From positions 1 to 54,532 of the forward strand of contig JANXPB010000236.1 in NCBI GenBank assembly GCA_025357545.1: DNA of 54,532 nucleotides, read 5' to 3'. The notes under the pieces were generated by a model. The model was given only the letters and a program-made list of their open reading frames with translations, searched no databases and was not told the DNA's origin. Origin of the DNA: Holophagaceae bacterium (GTDB lineage: Bacteria; Acidobacteriota; Holophagae; Holophagales; Holophagaceae). The stretch's first letter is position 1. The number at the start of each line of letters is the position of its first letter. This document shows, piece by piece, positions 10,263 through 18,751 of this stretch. Made by a program: the position numbers and the translations under genes.

Positions 10263-11716
10263 CCCACATCATGCTCTGCCGCCACGAGATGACCCTCCTT
10301 CCGGAGAGCGCCCGGGTCATCCTCCGCCCCTTCATCCCCTCCAGCGTCCACCGCATCACCACCATCCTCGGCCGTGCCCTGGCCCTGAGCGAGGAAGAAA
10401 CCACCCGCGACCTGGAGGCCGTGCTCCAGGATTTCGACGCGCGGCATTTCGATATCGAATCGTCCCTCCTGGCGAACTACGAACGCGTGGTGCCTCACCT
10501 GTTCACCCAGGCCACCCTCTCCCGCGCGCGCAAACTGCTGATCGGCGCGCTCTTTTCCGGGGAATACGCGCTGGAATCCGCCGCGCTGTTCAATCCATCC
10601 ATCGTCCCGCATCCGGTGCAGGAGGGCGTGCCCGAGGGCGCCTTGCGGTTCATCATGAGCCTGCGGGCCACCGGGGAAGGACATATCTCCTCCATCGAGT
10701 TCCGCACCGGCCTCATCGCCGCCGATGGCAACATCAGCCTGGACCCCGTCTCCCGCTTCGTCAGCGTTCCGGATATCGACCCCAATCCCAAGTACAAGAA
10801 AAGGCCGTTCCTCATCAAGCTGCATGAGATGGGCTTCGACAACTCGCATACCGCCGCCGTGATGGAATCCCTGGGGGAAGGATTCACCCGCACTGATCTG
10901 GACCGGAGCGTGGCCCACGTCCGGCGGGAGACCCGGCCCATTTCCCAGGACCTCACGAGCGCCCTGCGCTGCATCCAGTGGCTCGCCGACTCCAACTACG
11001 AGATCAATTTCTCGCCGAAGCTGGCCATGAGCGAACGCATCATCTTCCCGGTCTCGGCCAACGAGAGTAATGGCATCGAGGACGCTCGGTTCGTCCGCTT
11101 CACTGAAGACGACCGCTCCGTGGTGTATTACGCCACCTATACCGCCTATAACGGCCACGCCATCCTGCCCCAGCTCATCGAAACCAATGATTTCCTCAAC
11201 TTCCGGGTGCTCACCCTCACTGGCACGGCCGTGCAGAACAAGGGCATGGCGCTCTTCCCGCGGCGCATCGATGGCAATTACGCCATGCTGTCGCGGCAGG
11301 ACGACGAGAACCTCTCCATCATGTTCTCGGACAATCCCCATTACTGGAGCGACTCGAAGGTGCTCCTGCGGCCCGTGGAATTGTGGGAGTCCGTGAAGAT
11401 CGGGAACTGTGGGTCGCCCATCGAGACCGAGGCCGGCTGGCTGGTCCTCACCCACGGTGTCGGCCCCATGCGCAAGTACTGCATCGGAGCGGCACTGCTG
11501 GATCTGCACGACCCCACCAAGGTCATCGGCCGCCTGCGCGAACCGCTGCTGGTGCCCGAAGGCACCGCCCGGGAAGGCTATGTGCCCAACGTGGTCTATA
11601 GCTGCGGCTCGCTGCTCCTGGGCCGCGAACTCATCCTTCCCTACGCGGTGAGCGACCGGGCCACCTCCATCGCCAGCGTCAACCTGGATGAACTGCTGGC
11701 CGCGCTTCGGACTTGA
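10259..11716 (+). CDS. Glycoside hydrolase family 130-like beta-mannoside phosphorylase/glycosidase
   Basis: FNPSIVPHP, GIEDARFVRF, YYATYTAYNG, KIGNCGSPIETEAGWLVLTHGVGPMRKYCIGAALLDL; ATGA overlap with the upstream gene. Confidence 0.87.
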   Translation: MTHIMLCRHEMTLLPESARVILRPFIPSSVHRITTILGRALALSEEETTRDLEAVLQDFDARHFDIESSLLANYERVVPHLFTQATLSRARKLLIGALFSGEYALESAALFNPSIVPHPVQEGVPEGALRFIMSLRATGEGHISSIEFRTGLIAADGNISLDPVSRFVSVPDIDPNPKYKKRPFLIKLHEMGFDNSHTAAVMESLGEGFTRTDLDRSVAHVRRETRPISQDLTSALRCIQWLADSNYEINFSPKLAMSERIIFPVSANESNGIEDARFVRFTEDDRSVVYYATYTAYNGHAILPQLIETNDFLNFRVLTLTGTAVQNKGMALFPRRIDGNYAMLSRQDDENLSIMFSDNPHYWSDSKVLLRPVELWESVKIGNCGSPIETEAGWLVLTHGVGPMRKYCIGAALLDLHDPTKVIGRLREPLLVPEGTAREGYVPNVVYSCGSLLLGRELILPYAVSDRATSIASVNLDELLAALRT

Positions 11717-11757
11717 GACCAGCCGACTCTGCCGTCGCGGGCGAGGGTTCGCAGGGG

Positions 11758-13077
11758 CTATTGCAGCGAGGTCAATACCATCCCCGCGGCCGCCAGGAAC
11801 ATCACCACAGTGGCCACCCAGCCAACGGCCCGGAGCAGCCCCGAGTTCAGGGCGAACCTCCCCATGACTTTGGGGTTCCCCACCATCAACATCACCACGA
11901 CCATGATCGGCACCGCCACGACCCCGTTGATGATCGCGCAGACGAACAGGGCCTTGATGGGTGTGATGTTGAGATGCCGCTGCACCACGGGGAAATTGAT
12001 GGCGAGTCCGAGCACCGTCGCCAGGGAAAGCACCCCATAGAACCCCTTGGCATCCAGCGGTTTGCGGTCCAGGCCGGTGGGCCATTTGAGCGCCTCGCCG
12101 ATGGCATAGGCCGCTGAGCCCGCCAGCACCGGCACGGCCAGGAGCCCCGTGCCAATGATCCCCAAAGCGAACAGCGTGGCGGCGAAGCGGCCCGCGAGGG
12201 GACGGAGCGCTTCAGCGGCCTGCTCGGCGGATTGGATGTCGGTGATGCCATGCGGATGCAGCGTCGCGCCGGCCGCCAGAATAATGAAGAAGGCCACGAT
12301 ATTGGAGAAGAACATGCCAACCAGGGTGTCGATTCGGATGCGGCCGAACTGGAGCCGCGCCTGCCAAGGTTCTTTGCGCAGCGCCTCTTCATCGGGGTGG
12401 TCGCGGATTTCTTCAGTCTCCTGGGAGGCCTGCCAGAAGAAAAGATAGGGGCTGATGGTCGTGCCGAGAATGGCGATGAAGGTCGCCCAATAGTTGCCGC
12501 TGCGAGAGAAGGAAGGAATCAGTGTGCCCAGCGCGACCTCCTTCCACGGGACTTTCACGATGAACACGGTGGCCACGTAACTGAACAACACCACGGTCAT
12601 CCACTTGAGGTAATGGGCATAGCGCTGGTAGGTGATGAAGACCTCAAGGATGAGGCAGAGCGCTGCGAAACCCACGGCATAGAGCAGGGCCGGTCCGCCG
12701 ATCAAGAGTTGCAACGCCGACCCCATGGCGCCGATGTCGACGCCGAGATTGATGGTGTTCGCCAGAACCAGGAGGAACACCACGGGATACAGCAGCCAGG
12801 GGGAATAGTGCCGCCGGATGTTGCCGGCGATGCCCCGGCCCGTGACCCGGCCGATGCGGGCACAGAGCTCCTGGATCGCGCTCATCAGCGGGAAGGAGAA
12901 CCACATCGTCCAGAGCAGGGAAAAACCATAGGCCGCGCCCGCCTGGGAATAAGTGGCGATGCCGCTGGGATCGTCATCGGAGGCGCCCGTGACCAGACCG
13001 GGCCCCAGGCGATCAAGCAGCGAGTTCCCTTCGATGGGGGAATTCTGGGATTTCCGATGTTCGACGGGTGGGTTCAA
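11758..13077 (-). CDS. Nramp-family divalent metal ion transporter
   Basis: GPGLVTGASDDDPSGIATYSQAGA, ~11 hydrophobic segments, TTISPYLFFWQASQE. Confidence 0.93.
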   Translation of the reverse strand: MNPPVEHRKSQNSPIEGNSLLDRLGPGLVTGASDDDPSGIATYSQAGAAYGFSLLWTMWFSFPLMSAIQELCARIGRVTGRGIAGNIRRHYSPWLLYPVVFLLVLANTINLGVDIGAMGSALQLLIGGPALLYAVGFAALCLILEVFITYQRYAHYLKWMTVVLFSYVATVFIVKVPWKEVALGTLIPSFSRSGNYWATFIAILGTTISPYLFFWQASQETEEIRDHPDEEALRKEPWQARLQFGRIRIDTLVGMFFSNIVAFFIILAAGATLHPHGITDIQSAEQAAEALRPLAGRFAATLFALGIIGTGLLAVPVLAGSAAYAIGEALKWPTGLDRKPLDAKGFYGVLSLATVLGLAINFPVVQRHLNITPIKALFVCAIINGVVAVPIMVVVMLMVGNPKVMGRFALNSGLLRAVGWVATVVMFLAAAGMVLTSLQ

Positions 13078-13133
13078 CGGTGCTCGTTTCTCTGAGGTGG
13101 TGGCTCGGTAGTTTCAGCGGGTTAGGCCGACGG

Positions 13134-14471
13134 CTACCCGGCCGCATTGGGAACCTCGGGGACGACTGGGACCTCCGGGGCCTCCGGGTCGGGTGGACGG
13201 CTCTCTTCCAATTTACGATCGACGGAGATTTCCACGGCGATGGCCGCGGCTTCAACCGCCGCCACACCCTCGGTCCGGCGCTCGTACTCCTCTTCCGCAA
13301 GGTCGTCCCGCGCCCGCAGCTCGGTGTCCGCCACCTGTCCTGTTTCGCCCGGCAGCTCGACCCGCAGTTCCTCGATGAGCATCATGACCGCCGCCGCGAC
13401 CGGAAGGGCTAGGAGCGCACCGAGGAGGCCCATCAGCGTTCCCCCCGCCAGGAGCGCGAAGAGGACGACTGAGGAGGGCAGGCGCAGCGCGCGGCCATAG
13501 ATGCGCGGTACGAGGATGCGGCTTTCGAACTCTTCATAGGCGAGCATCAATACGAGGACGAAAGCTGCGGTCCCAGGGCTGACACTGAGTGCGGCGAGGA
13601 CCGCCGGACCGACGGAGAGGAAGGCGCCGATGTAGGGCAGCACATCTGCCACCCCCGCGAAAACCGCCAGTGCGACCGCGTTCTCCACACCGCTGGCCGT
13701 CAGCAGGATGAAGGTGAAGGCCGCCATGAGCAGCGAGGTGATCAACTGCCCACGGATATAAGCGCCGACGATGGTCTCCAGGTTCAACATGACCCTTGAG
13801 AGGCGTATGTGATGGGAGCGCGGGACCACCGCGAAGAGCCCCCCTCGGAGGCGGTCCCGGTCGAGCATCATGTAGAGCGCAAGGAAGATGGCGCTGATCC
13901 CGTAGGCGGCGACCTCGAAAACACGCATCGAATAGGCGAAGGCCGTCGCACCTACCGTGCTGCCCGGCGCATCGTACTTGACGTTCCGGAGCCAATCCGC
14001 GAACGGCGCGCTCAAGTGGAAACGGCCAAGGTGATCCGCCAGGCCCGCGCGGAACGCAGGCTCCCGCTCCAGCAATGCCGCAGCCTGCCCCACCAGCGCC
14101 GGGAGCGTCAGCGTCAGGATGAGCACCGCCGCGATGAATACCACCGTGAACACGAATGCGATCCCCAGGCCGCGCCGGACGTTCCGTGCCTCCAGCCAGC
14201 TGACGGCAGGGCTCATGGTCCCCACGATGAGGAGCGCGACCACGAGCACCAGGAGCACCGGCGCGAGCCGGAATAGCAACCACAGGGAGGCCGCGACGAG
14301 GATCAAGGTAATCATCGTCGCGGGCGACACCTCGACCTGCACTGCCCGGACGACCGGCTCTGCGCCGACGGCACGCCGGCGCTCGATGAACGGTTGGGGC
14401 GGCACCCGTGGCGGCTGGGCCGCTGCCACGGGGCTGCTCTCCTTGCCTGGTTTGCTTTCACTCGGCACCAT
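13134..14471 (-). CDS. AI-2E family transporter (PerM-like)
   Basis: Multi-TM; VGAYIRGQLITSLLMAAFTF..., FAGVADVLPYIGAFLSVGPAVLAAL, LMLAYEEFESRILVPRIYGRALRLPS; start at MVPSESK preceded by AAGGAGCG. Confidence 0.88.
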   Translation of the reverse strand: MVPSESKPGKESSPVAAAQPPRVPPQPFIERRRAVGAEPVVRAVQVEVSPATMITLILVAASLWLLFRLAPVLLVLVVALLIVGTMSPAVSWLEARNVRRGLGIAFVFTVVFIAAVLILTLTLPALVGQAAALLEREPAFRAGLADHLGRFHLSAPFADWLRNVKYDAPGSTVGATAFAYSMRVFEVAAYGISAIFLALYMMLDRDRLRGGLFAVVPRSHHIRLSRVMLNLETIVGAYIRGQLITSLLMAAFTFILLTASGVENAVALAVFAGVADVLPYIGAFLSVGPAVLAALSVSPGTAAFVLVLMLAYEEFESRILVPRIYGRALRLPSSVVLFALLAGGTLMGLLGALLALPVAAAVMMLIEELRVELPGETGQVADTELRARDDLAEEEYERRTEGVAAVEAAAIAVEISVDRKLEESRPPDPEAPEVPVVPEVPNAAG

Positions 14472-14812
14472 TCGCTCCTTCGGATGAAAAGTAGTTGCCG
14501 TGGCTTGACAACTGGTTTCCTGGGCGGGGAATTCAAAGTGCTGGGTGGTCAATCAGTTTGCAAGATTAGCCGAAACTTCAGCGCACCGAGGGGATCGAAC
14601 CTTTGGGAGCCAAGCCGGGGCCCACTCCCTGGGAACGACCACTGATCTGGAGGCCGGGATTTCGATGCCAACTTTCGCGGTCCTGGTTCGCACATTCCGG
14701 ACCTCGGCGGCGAGCAGCCTCATCTGGACGTCGGTATTGTCTCCAGGAAGCCTCCCCCAACGTCCGCATCGTCCGCTCCGTACTGCCCCAGGTGCAATCA
14801 CCGCCCTTCGTG

Positions 14813-14839
14813 TTGAAAGAGTTGGTGGTTCATTATGAT
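14813..14839 (+). promoter_or_regulatory. Weak candidate sigma70-type promoter (TTGAAA - 15 bp - TATGAT)
   Basis: TTGAAA at 14813-14818 and TATGAT at 14834-14839; spacing short; upstream of the SOD/EncFtn/encapsulin genes. Confidence 0.2.
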
Positions 14840-14887
14840 TGAATATCGCACGGTCCCACTACCTATTGCTGAGTATTAATCGTTAAT

Positions 14888-14905
14888 ATATTTAATTTTA
14901 AATAT
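14888..14905. repeat. Perfect AT-rich inverted repeat ATATTTAA-TT-TTAAATAT
   Basis: Read directly in sequence; 8-bp arms, 2-bp spacer in an AT-rich patch. Confidence 0.75.
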
Positions 14906-15141
14906 GTGGCTCGGAAGATGCCTATTGATGAATTCGGGCGCCTCGTCAAGGACTGGCCGCCCGCTGGACATTTCACTTCGGGAACCGCGGGGACAAGGCG
15001 ACAGATCATGAATTCGACATTCCACCTTTTGCAACCAGGGGCCAAATTTCTGTTGCTGTTCGCGTTCGCCGCACGCGGTGGGCAGCCCCCGAGGCCAGGG
15101 TCCAGCCAACTGTTGCCAGCCGGTCCCGGCGGAGAAGCAAA

Positions 15142-15726
15142 ATGAACTGCGCAGCGATTCCAAAATTGACGCTTGCCCTCATGACTAGGGGCTTCGGCCT
15201 GGGGGCTGCAGCCACTGAATTCCAGAGTCGTCCAACCAGAAAAGCAATTCCGCCGACACCGCAAGCGTCAGCCAATGACACGATCGACCTGCAGCACGAT
15301 CCGCCGGTGGTTCTTGAGGAACAGCATCAGGTTCTGGCGATGGCCTTTCAGCAGAATCTGGCGATCTTCACCGGGACTCTGCTGGGATCCCTGGTCGATG
15401 CTGGTTCTGCCAACATCGAGTTCGTTCGCGCCGTGGTGGTGGAGCTGAGGCGGAGTTTCGACCAACTGGAGCTGCACCATCGGGCGCACAAGTTGACGAT
15501 GAGCCATGGCACCTCCATCAGGCTGAGCGGAATGATGCAGCCGATGGATGCGCACCTGGCCGCGTTGAACACCCTGCTGGTGGAGCTGGAGCGGGAAGTT
15601 CAGCTGTCCGTGCCCAGGGTGAAGCAGATTGCCACCCTGGCAGGCGCCATGGACGCGCACCTCGAGGCCATGACGCAAACGCAACACGCCGCCCTGGGAA
15701 GCCGGACGGTCGGCGCTCGATTTTGA
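15142..15726 (+). CDS. Hypothetical predominantly helical protein upstream of the SOD/EncFtn/encapsulin genes
   Basis: 194 aa ORF co-directional with the next gene (26 bp gap); long amphipathic helices from LEEQHQVLAMAFQQNLAIF to the end. Confidence 0.5.
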   Translation: MNCAAIPKLTLALMTRGFGLGAAATEFQSRPTRKAIPPTPQASANDTIDLQHDPPVVLEEQHQVLAMAFQQNLAIFTGTLLGSLVDAGSANIEFVRAVVVELRRSFDQLELHHRAHKLTMSHGTSIRLSGMMQPMDAHLAALNTLLVELEREVQLSVPRVKQIATLAGAMDAHLEAMTQTQHAALGSRTVGARF

Positions 15727-15751
15727 TCAATGGCATTAGCAGAGGGAAACC

Positions 15752-16357
15752 ATGGCTTACGATCCCAAGAACTACGATCACCTGAAGGGCGGCGCAGTGA
15801 AAGGCTTCAGCGATAGCCAGCTGGACCTGCACTTCACCCTCTATATGGGCTACGTGGCCAAGCTCAACGAGATCGAGGAAAAGCTGGCGGTCGCGAGCAA
15901 CGCCAAGCCCAACTATTCCTTCAACGAGTACAGCGAACTGAAGCGCCGAGAGGCCGTGGCCTTCAATGGCTCCTTTCTGCATGAGATCTACTTTGAGAAC
16001 CTTGGTGCCGACACGTCCATCAGCCCCGAATTGCAGCAAGCCCTGGACGCCCAGGGCGGCAAAGATAAAATCCTGGCGGATCTCAAGGCCACCGCCCTGT
16101 GCGGCCCCGGCTGGGCGCTTCTCACCCGCAACCGCCGGGATGGTCGGCTGCATACCTACTTCGTGGCCGAACATCACTTGGGCCTGCCTATCGAACAGGA
16201 TCTGCTGGTGGTGCTGGACAGCTGGGAGCATGCCTTCATGGTGGACTACGGCATCAGGCGCCCCGACTACATCAACGCCTTCATGGCCAACATCAAGTGG
16301 AGCGAAGTGTCGGCGCGCTTTGCGGATGTGAGCAGGAGCGCCAGGCGAGGCGGCTAG
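15752..16357 (+). CDS. Divergent Fe/Mn superoxide dismutase-like protein
   Basis: LDLHFTLYMGYVAKLN, FNGSFLHEIYFENLG, VVLDSWEHAFMVDYGIRRPDYINAFMANIKWSEVSARF (DxWEHA motif). Confidence 0.85.
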   Translation: MAYDPKNYDHLKGGAVKGFSDSQLDLHFTLYMGYVAKLNEIEEKLAVASNAKPNYSFNEYSELKRREAVAFNGSFLHEIYFENLGADTSISPELQQALDAQGGKDKILADLKATALCGPGWALLTRNRRDGRLHTYFVAEHHLGLPIEQDLLVVLDSWEHAFMVDYGIRRPDYINAFMANIKWSEVSARFADVSRSARRGG

Positions 16358-16359
16358 CA

Positions 16360-16698
16360 ATGAGCAGCGCCTTGATCGAGGCTGGTCTTTCAAAGGAAGT
16401 TCACAACATCCACCGGGCCCTTGCCAGCCTGCAGGAGGAACTGGGAGCCATCGACTATTACCACCAGCGGGTGGATGTATCGGGCGACGAAGCCCTGAAG
16501 GCGGTCCTGGCCCATAACCGGGACGATGAGATGGAGCACGCGATGATGCTGTTGGAATGGTTGCGCCGCACCCTGCCGGAGTTCGACGTCCAGATGCGGA
16601 AGGTCCTGTTCACCACCGGCGACCTCGTCGCCCTCGCCAAGGGGACCAAGCACCCCGCCGCAATGGGCAAAGGGCTGGGATTGGGGAACCTGAAATGA
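16360..16698 (+). CDS. Encapsulated ferritin-like protein (EncFtn) with C-terminal encapsulin targeting peptide
   Basis: MHRAL-like IHRALASLQEELGAIDYYHQRVD, ILAHNRDEExEHA-type motif VLAHNRDDEMEHAMMLLEWLRR; C-terminus GLGLGNLK. Confidence 0.9.
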   Translation: MSSALIEAGLSKEVHNIHRALASLQEELGAIDYYHQRVDVSGDEALKAVLAHNRDDEMEHAMMLLEWLRRTLPEFDVQMRKVLFTTGDLVALAKGTKHPAAMGKGLGLGNLK

Positions 16699-16726
16699 GT
16701 GAGCGCTCAGCCCGGGAAAAACAGTC

Positions 16727-17541
16727 ATGACGGACCTGCTCAGGCGTGAAATGCCGCCCATCGCGGATGAGGCTTGGAAGCACATCGACCTGCAGAGTTC
16801 CCGCATCCTGAAGGGCAACCTCTCCGGCCGGAAACTGGTGGACTTCTGCGGGTCCTTCGGTGGGCAGTTCGCCGCCGTGAATCTCGGGAAACTGGACGTC
16901 GGCCCCGCAGGACCGGTGGAGGGAGTGGTTGGGGCCTGCACAAAGTCCTCCCCCTCGTGGAGATCCGCGTGCCCTTCACCCTGCGGATCTGGGAATTGGA
17001 TGATGTTGAGCGGGGAGCCAAGGCCCCTGACCTGGTGGCCTTGACGGAAGCCGCGCGCAAGGTGGCGACCTTCGAGGAGACGGCCATCTACCGGGGCTTC
17101 GACGGAGCCGGCATCCAGGGCCTGCTTTCAGCCTCCAGCCATCCACCGGTGCCGCTGAGTCCCGACCGAAGCAGACTTACCGAGTCCGTGGAGCAGGCCC
17201 TGCTGGCCATCCAGGAGGCGAAGATCGGCGGCCCTTTCGAATTGATGCTGGGCACGGAACCCTACAAGTGGCTGATGCTGGGAGAACCGGATGCCTACCC
17301 GCTGCGCCACCGGATCGAGGCTTTGGTCACGGGAGGTATCCACTGGAGCCCTGTGCTGGAGGGCGGCGCCGTCCTCTCGCGGCGGGGTGGGGACTTCGAG
17401 CTGACCGTCGGCCAGGATCTGTCCATCGGCTACAAGATCCACACCGCCCAGGATGTGGAGTTGTATTAAGCAGAATCCTTCACGTTCTGGGTCCTGGAAA
17501 CTGCGGCGGCCGTGGCATTGAAACTGCAGCCTTCCAAATGA
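16727..17541 (+). pseudogene. Encapsulin (linocin-M18-like) shell protein, disrupted by a frameshift and an in-frame stop
   Basis: Frame 1 16727..~16930: MTDLLRREMPPIADEAWKHIDLQSSRILKGNLSGRKLVDFCGSFGGQFAAVNLGKLDV; frame 2 from 16930: WGLHKVLPLVEIRVPFTLRIWELDDVERGA...[56 protein letters not shown]; remembered T. maritima encapsulin has [29 protein letters not shown] and [34 protein letters not shown]. Confidence 0.85.
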
Positions 17542-17899
17542 CGGTTGGGTTCCCTCGCGATCCTGCCCACGCCAAGAAAGCGGCAGGCCACCTGAGCCGT
17601 CGGTCGCTCCCCATCAGCCATCGCCTAGTCAGGCCAAGCTCACAGGCCTCAACCCCCTCGTCGAGCTGGCCATGCGCAACGTCCTGAGGGGCATGCCCGC
17701 CGCCTCGGTCTTCCAGGCGCCGTCCTCCCCCAAGCCCGACTTTTTAGTCCAATCCGGAATTGCCGGCATTGCGATCGAAACTGATCCCGACCCTCTCCAC
17801 GGCGCCACTGGAATGATGGCGACCAGCTTTTCCATCCAAGCTGGCGATGAACATATGGATCGGCCGCAAGGCCGGTGACCCTGGACCAGCACCGCCAGC

Positions 17900-18688
17900 C
17901 TAAAGGCCCGCGGAGTTCAGCCAATCCACCAGAGCCGCGTTGAAGGCATCGGCTTGCTCGAAGGCCACCAGGTGGCCCGCCTTGGGGATCACCTTCAACT
18001 GGGCGCCGGGGATGGCCTTCGCCATGGCTTCTGATTCGCTGGGCGGGATGATGGTGTCGTCCGCGCCAGCGATGACAAGGGTCGGAACCTGGAGCATCCC
18101 TAGCCAGGCCCCCGCGTCCTCCCGTTCAGCCATGCCCAGCAAGGCGCCGATGACCCCTTCGGGTTTGGAGGGCGCCATGAAGCCATGCACGGCGGCGGCC
18201 ATGGCCGCATCGGTATTGCTGGCCGCCAGCATCTTGGGCGCCATGGCGTCCACAACTACGGAGCTGCCCTCCGTCCGGACCTTTTCGGCGGTGGCCCGCC
18301 GGGCCGTGGCACCTTCTGGCGAATCCGCGCCGGCCTTTGTGCCCACCAGCACCAGTCCCTTGAGTGCCTCGGGGTAGGCCTTGGCAAAAGCCAGGGCCAC
18401 GTAGCCACCCATGGAGTGGCCGACGAGGGTGAGGGGACCTGTTTTCAGGTGCTGCATCAACCCATGGAGATCCTTCGCGAAGCGGCCCATGGGAATGGGT
18501 CCGGGTGACACCTCGCTGTCGCCCAGGCCGCGCAGGTCCGGTGCAATGACACGATGGCTCGCTTGGAAGGCAGCCACCTGTTTCGACCAGGTGCCGCGGC
18601 TCAGTGGAAAGCCGTGGACGAAGAGTAGCGGCCCTCCCGCTCCTTCATCCGTGTAGGCGATCTGGATGCCATTCACCGTCGCGAGCAT
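17900..18688 (-). CDS. Alpha/beta-fold hydrolase
   Basis: LLFVHGFPLSRGTWSKQ, GHSMGGYVAL nucleophile elbow, GAGHLVAFEQ-like His region. Confidence 0.92.
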   Translation of the reverse strand: MLATVNGIQIAYTDEGAGGPLLFVHGFPLSRGTWSKQVAAFQASHRVIAPDLRGLGDSEVSPGPIPMGRFAKDLHGLMQHLKTGPLTLVGHSMGGYVALAFAKAYPEALKGLVLVGTKAGADSPEGATARRATAEKVRTEGSSVVVDAMAPKMLAASNTDAAMAAAVHGFMAPSKPEGVIGALLGMAEREDAGAWLGMLQVPTLVIAGADDTIIPPSESEAMAKAIPGAQLKVIPKAGHLVAFEQADAFNAALVDWLNSAGL

Positions 18689-18751
18689 AGGGCCTCCTGC
18701 ACCCTCAGCATGGCAGAGCGAGACCCGAACGCGCCGGTCCGCGCAAGCCCG

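Noticed and set aside
10217-12085. 622-aa minus-strand ORF opposite the GH130 and Nramp genes
   Set aside because: Low-complexity, His/Gly/Arg-rich shadow ORF caused by high GC; the opposite strand has clear GH130 and Nramp homology
16920-16935. Programmed -1 ribosomal frameshifting in the encapsulin gene
   Set aside because: GTG GTT GGG GCC is not an X-XXY-YYZ slippery heptamer, and the second lesion (in-frame TAA) would still truncate the product
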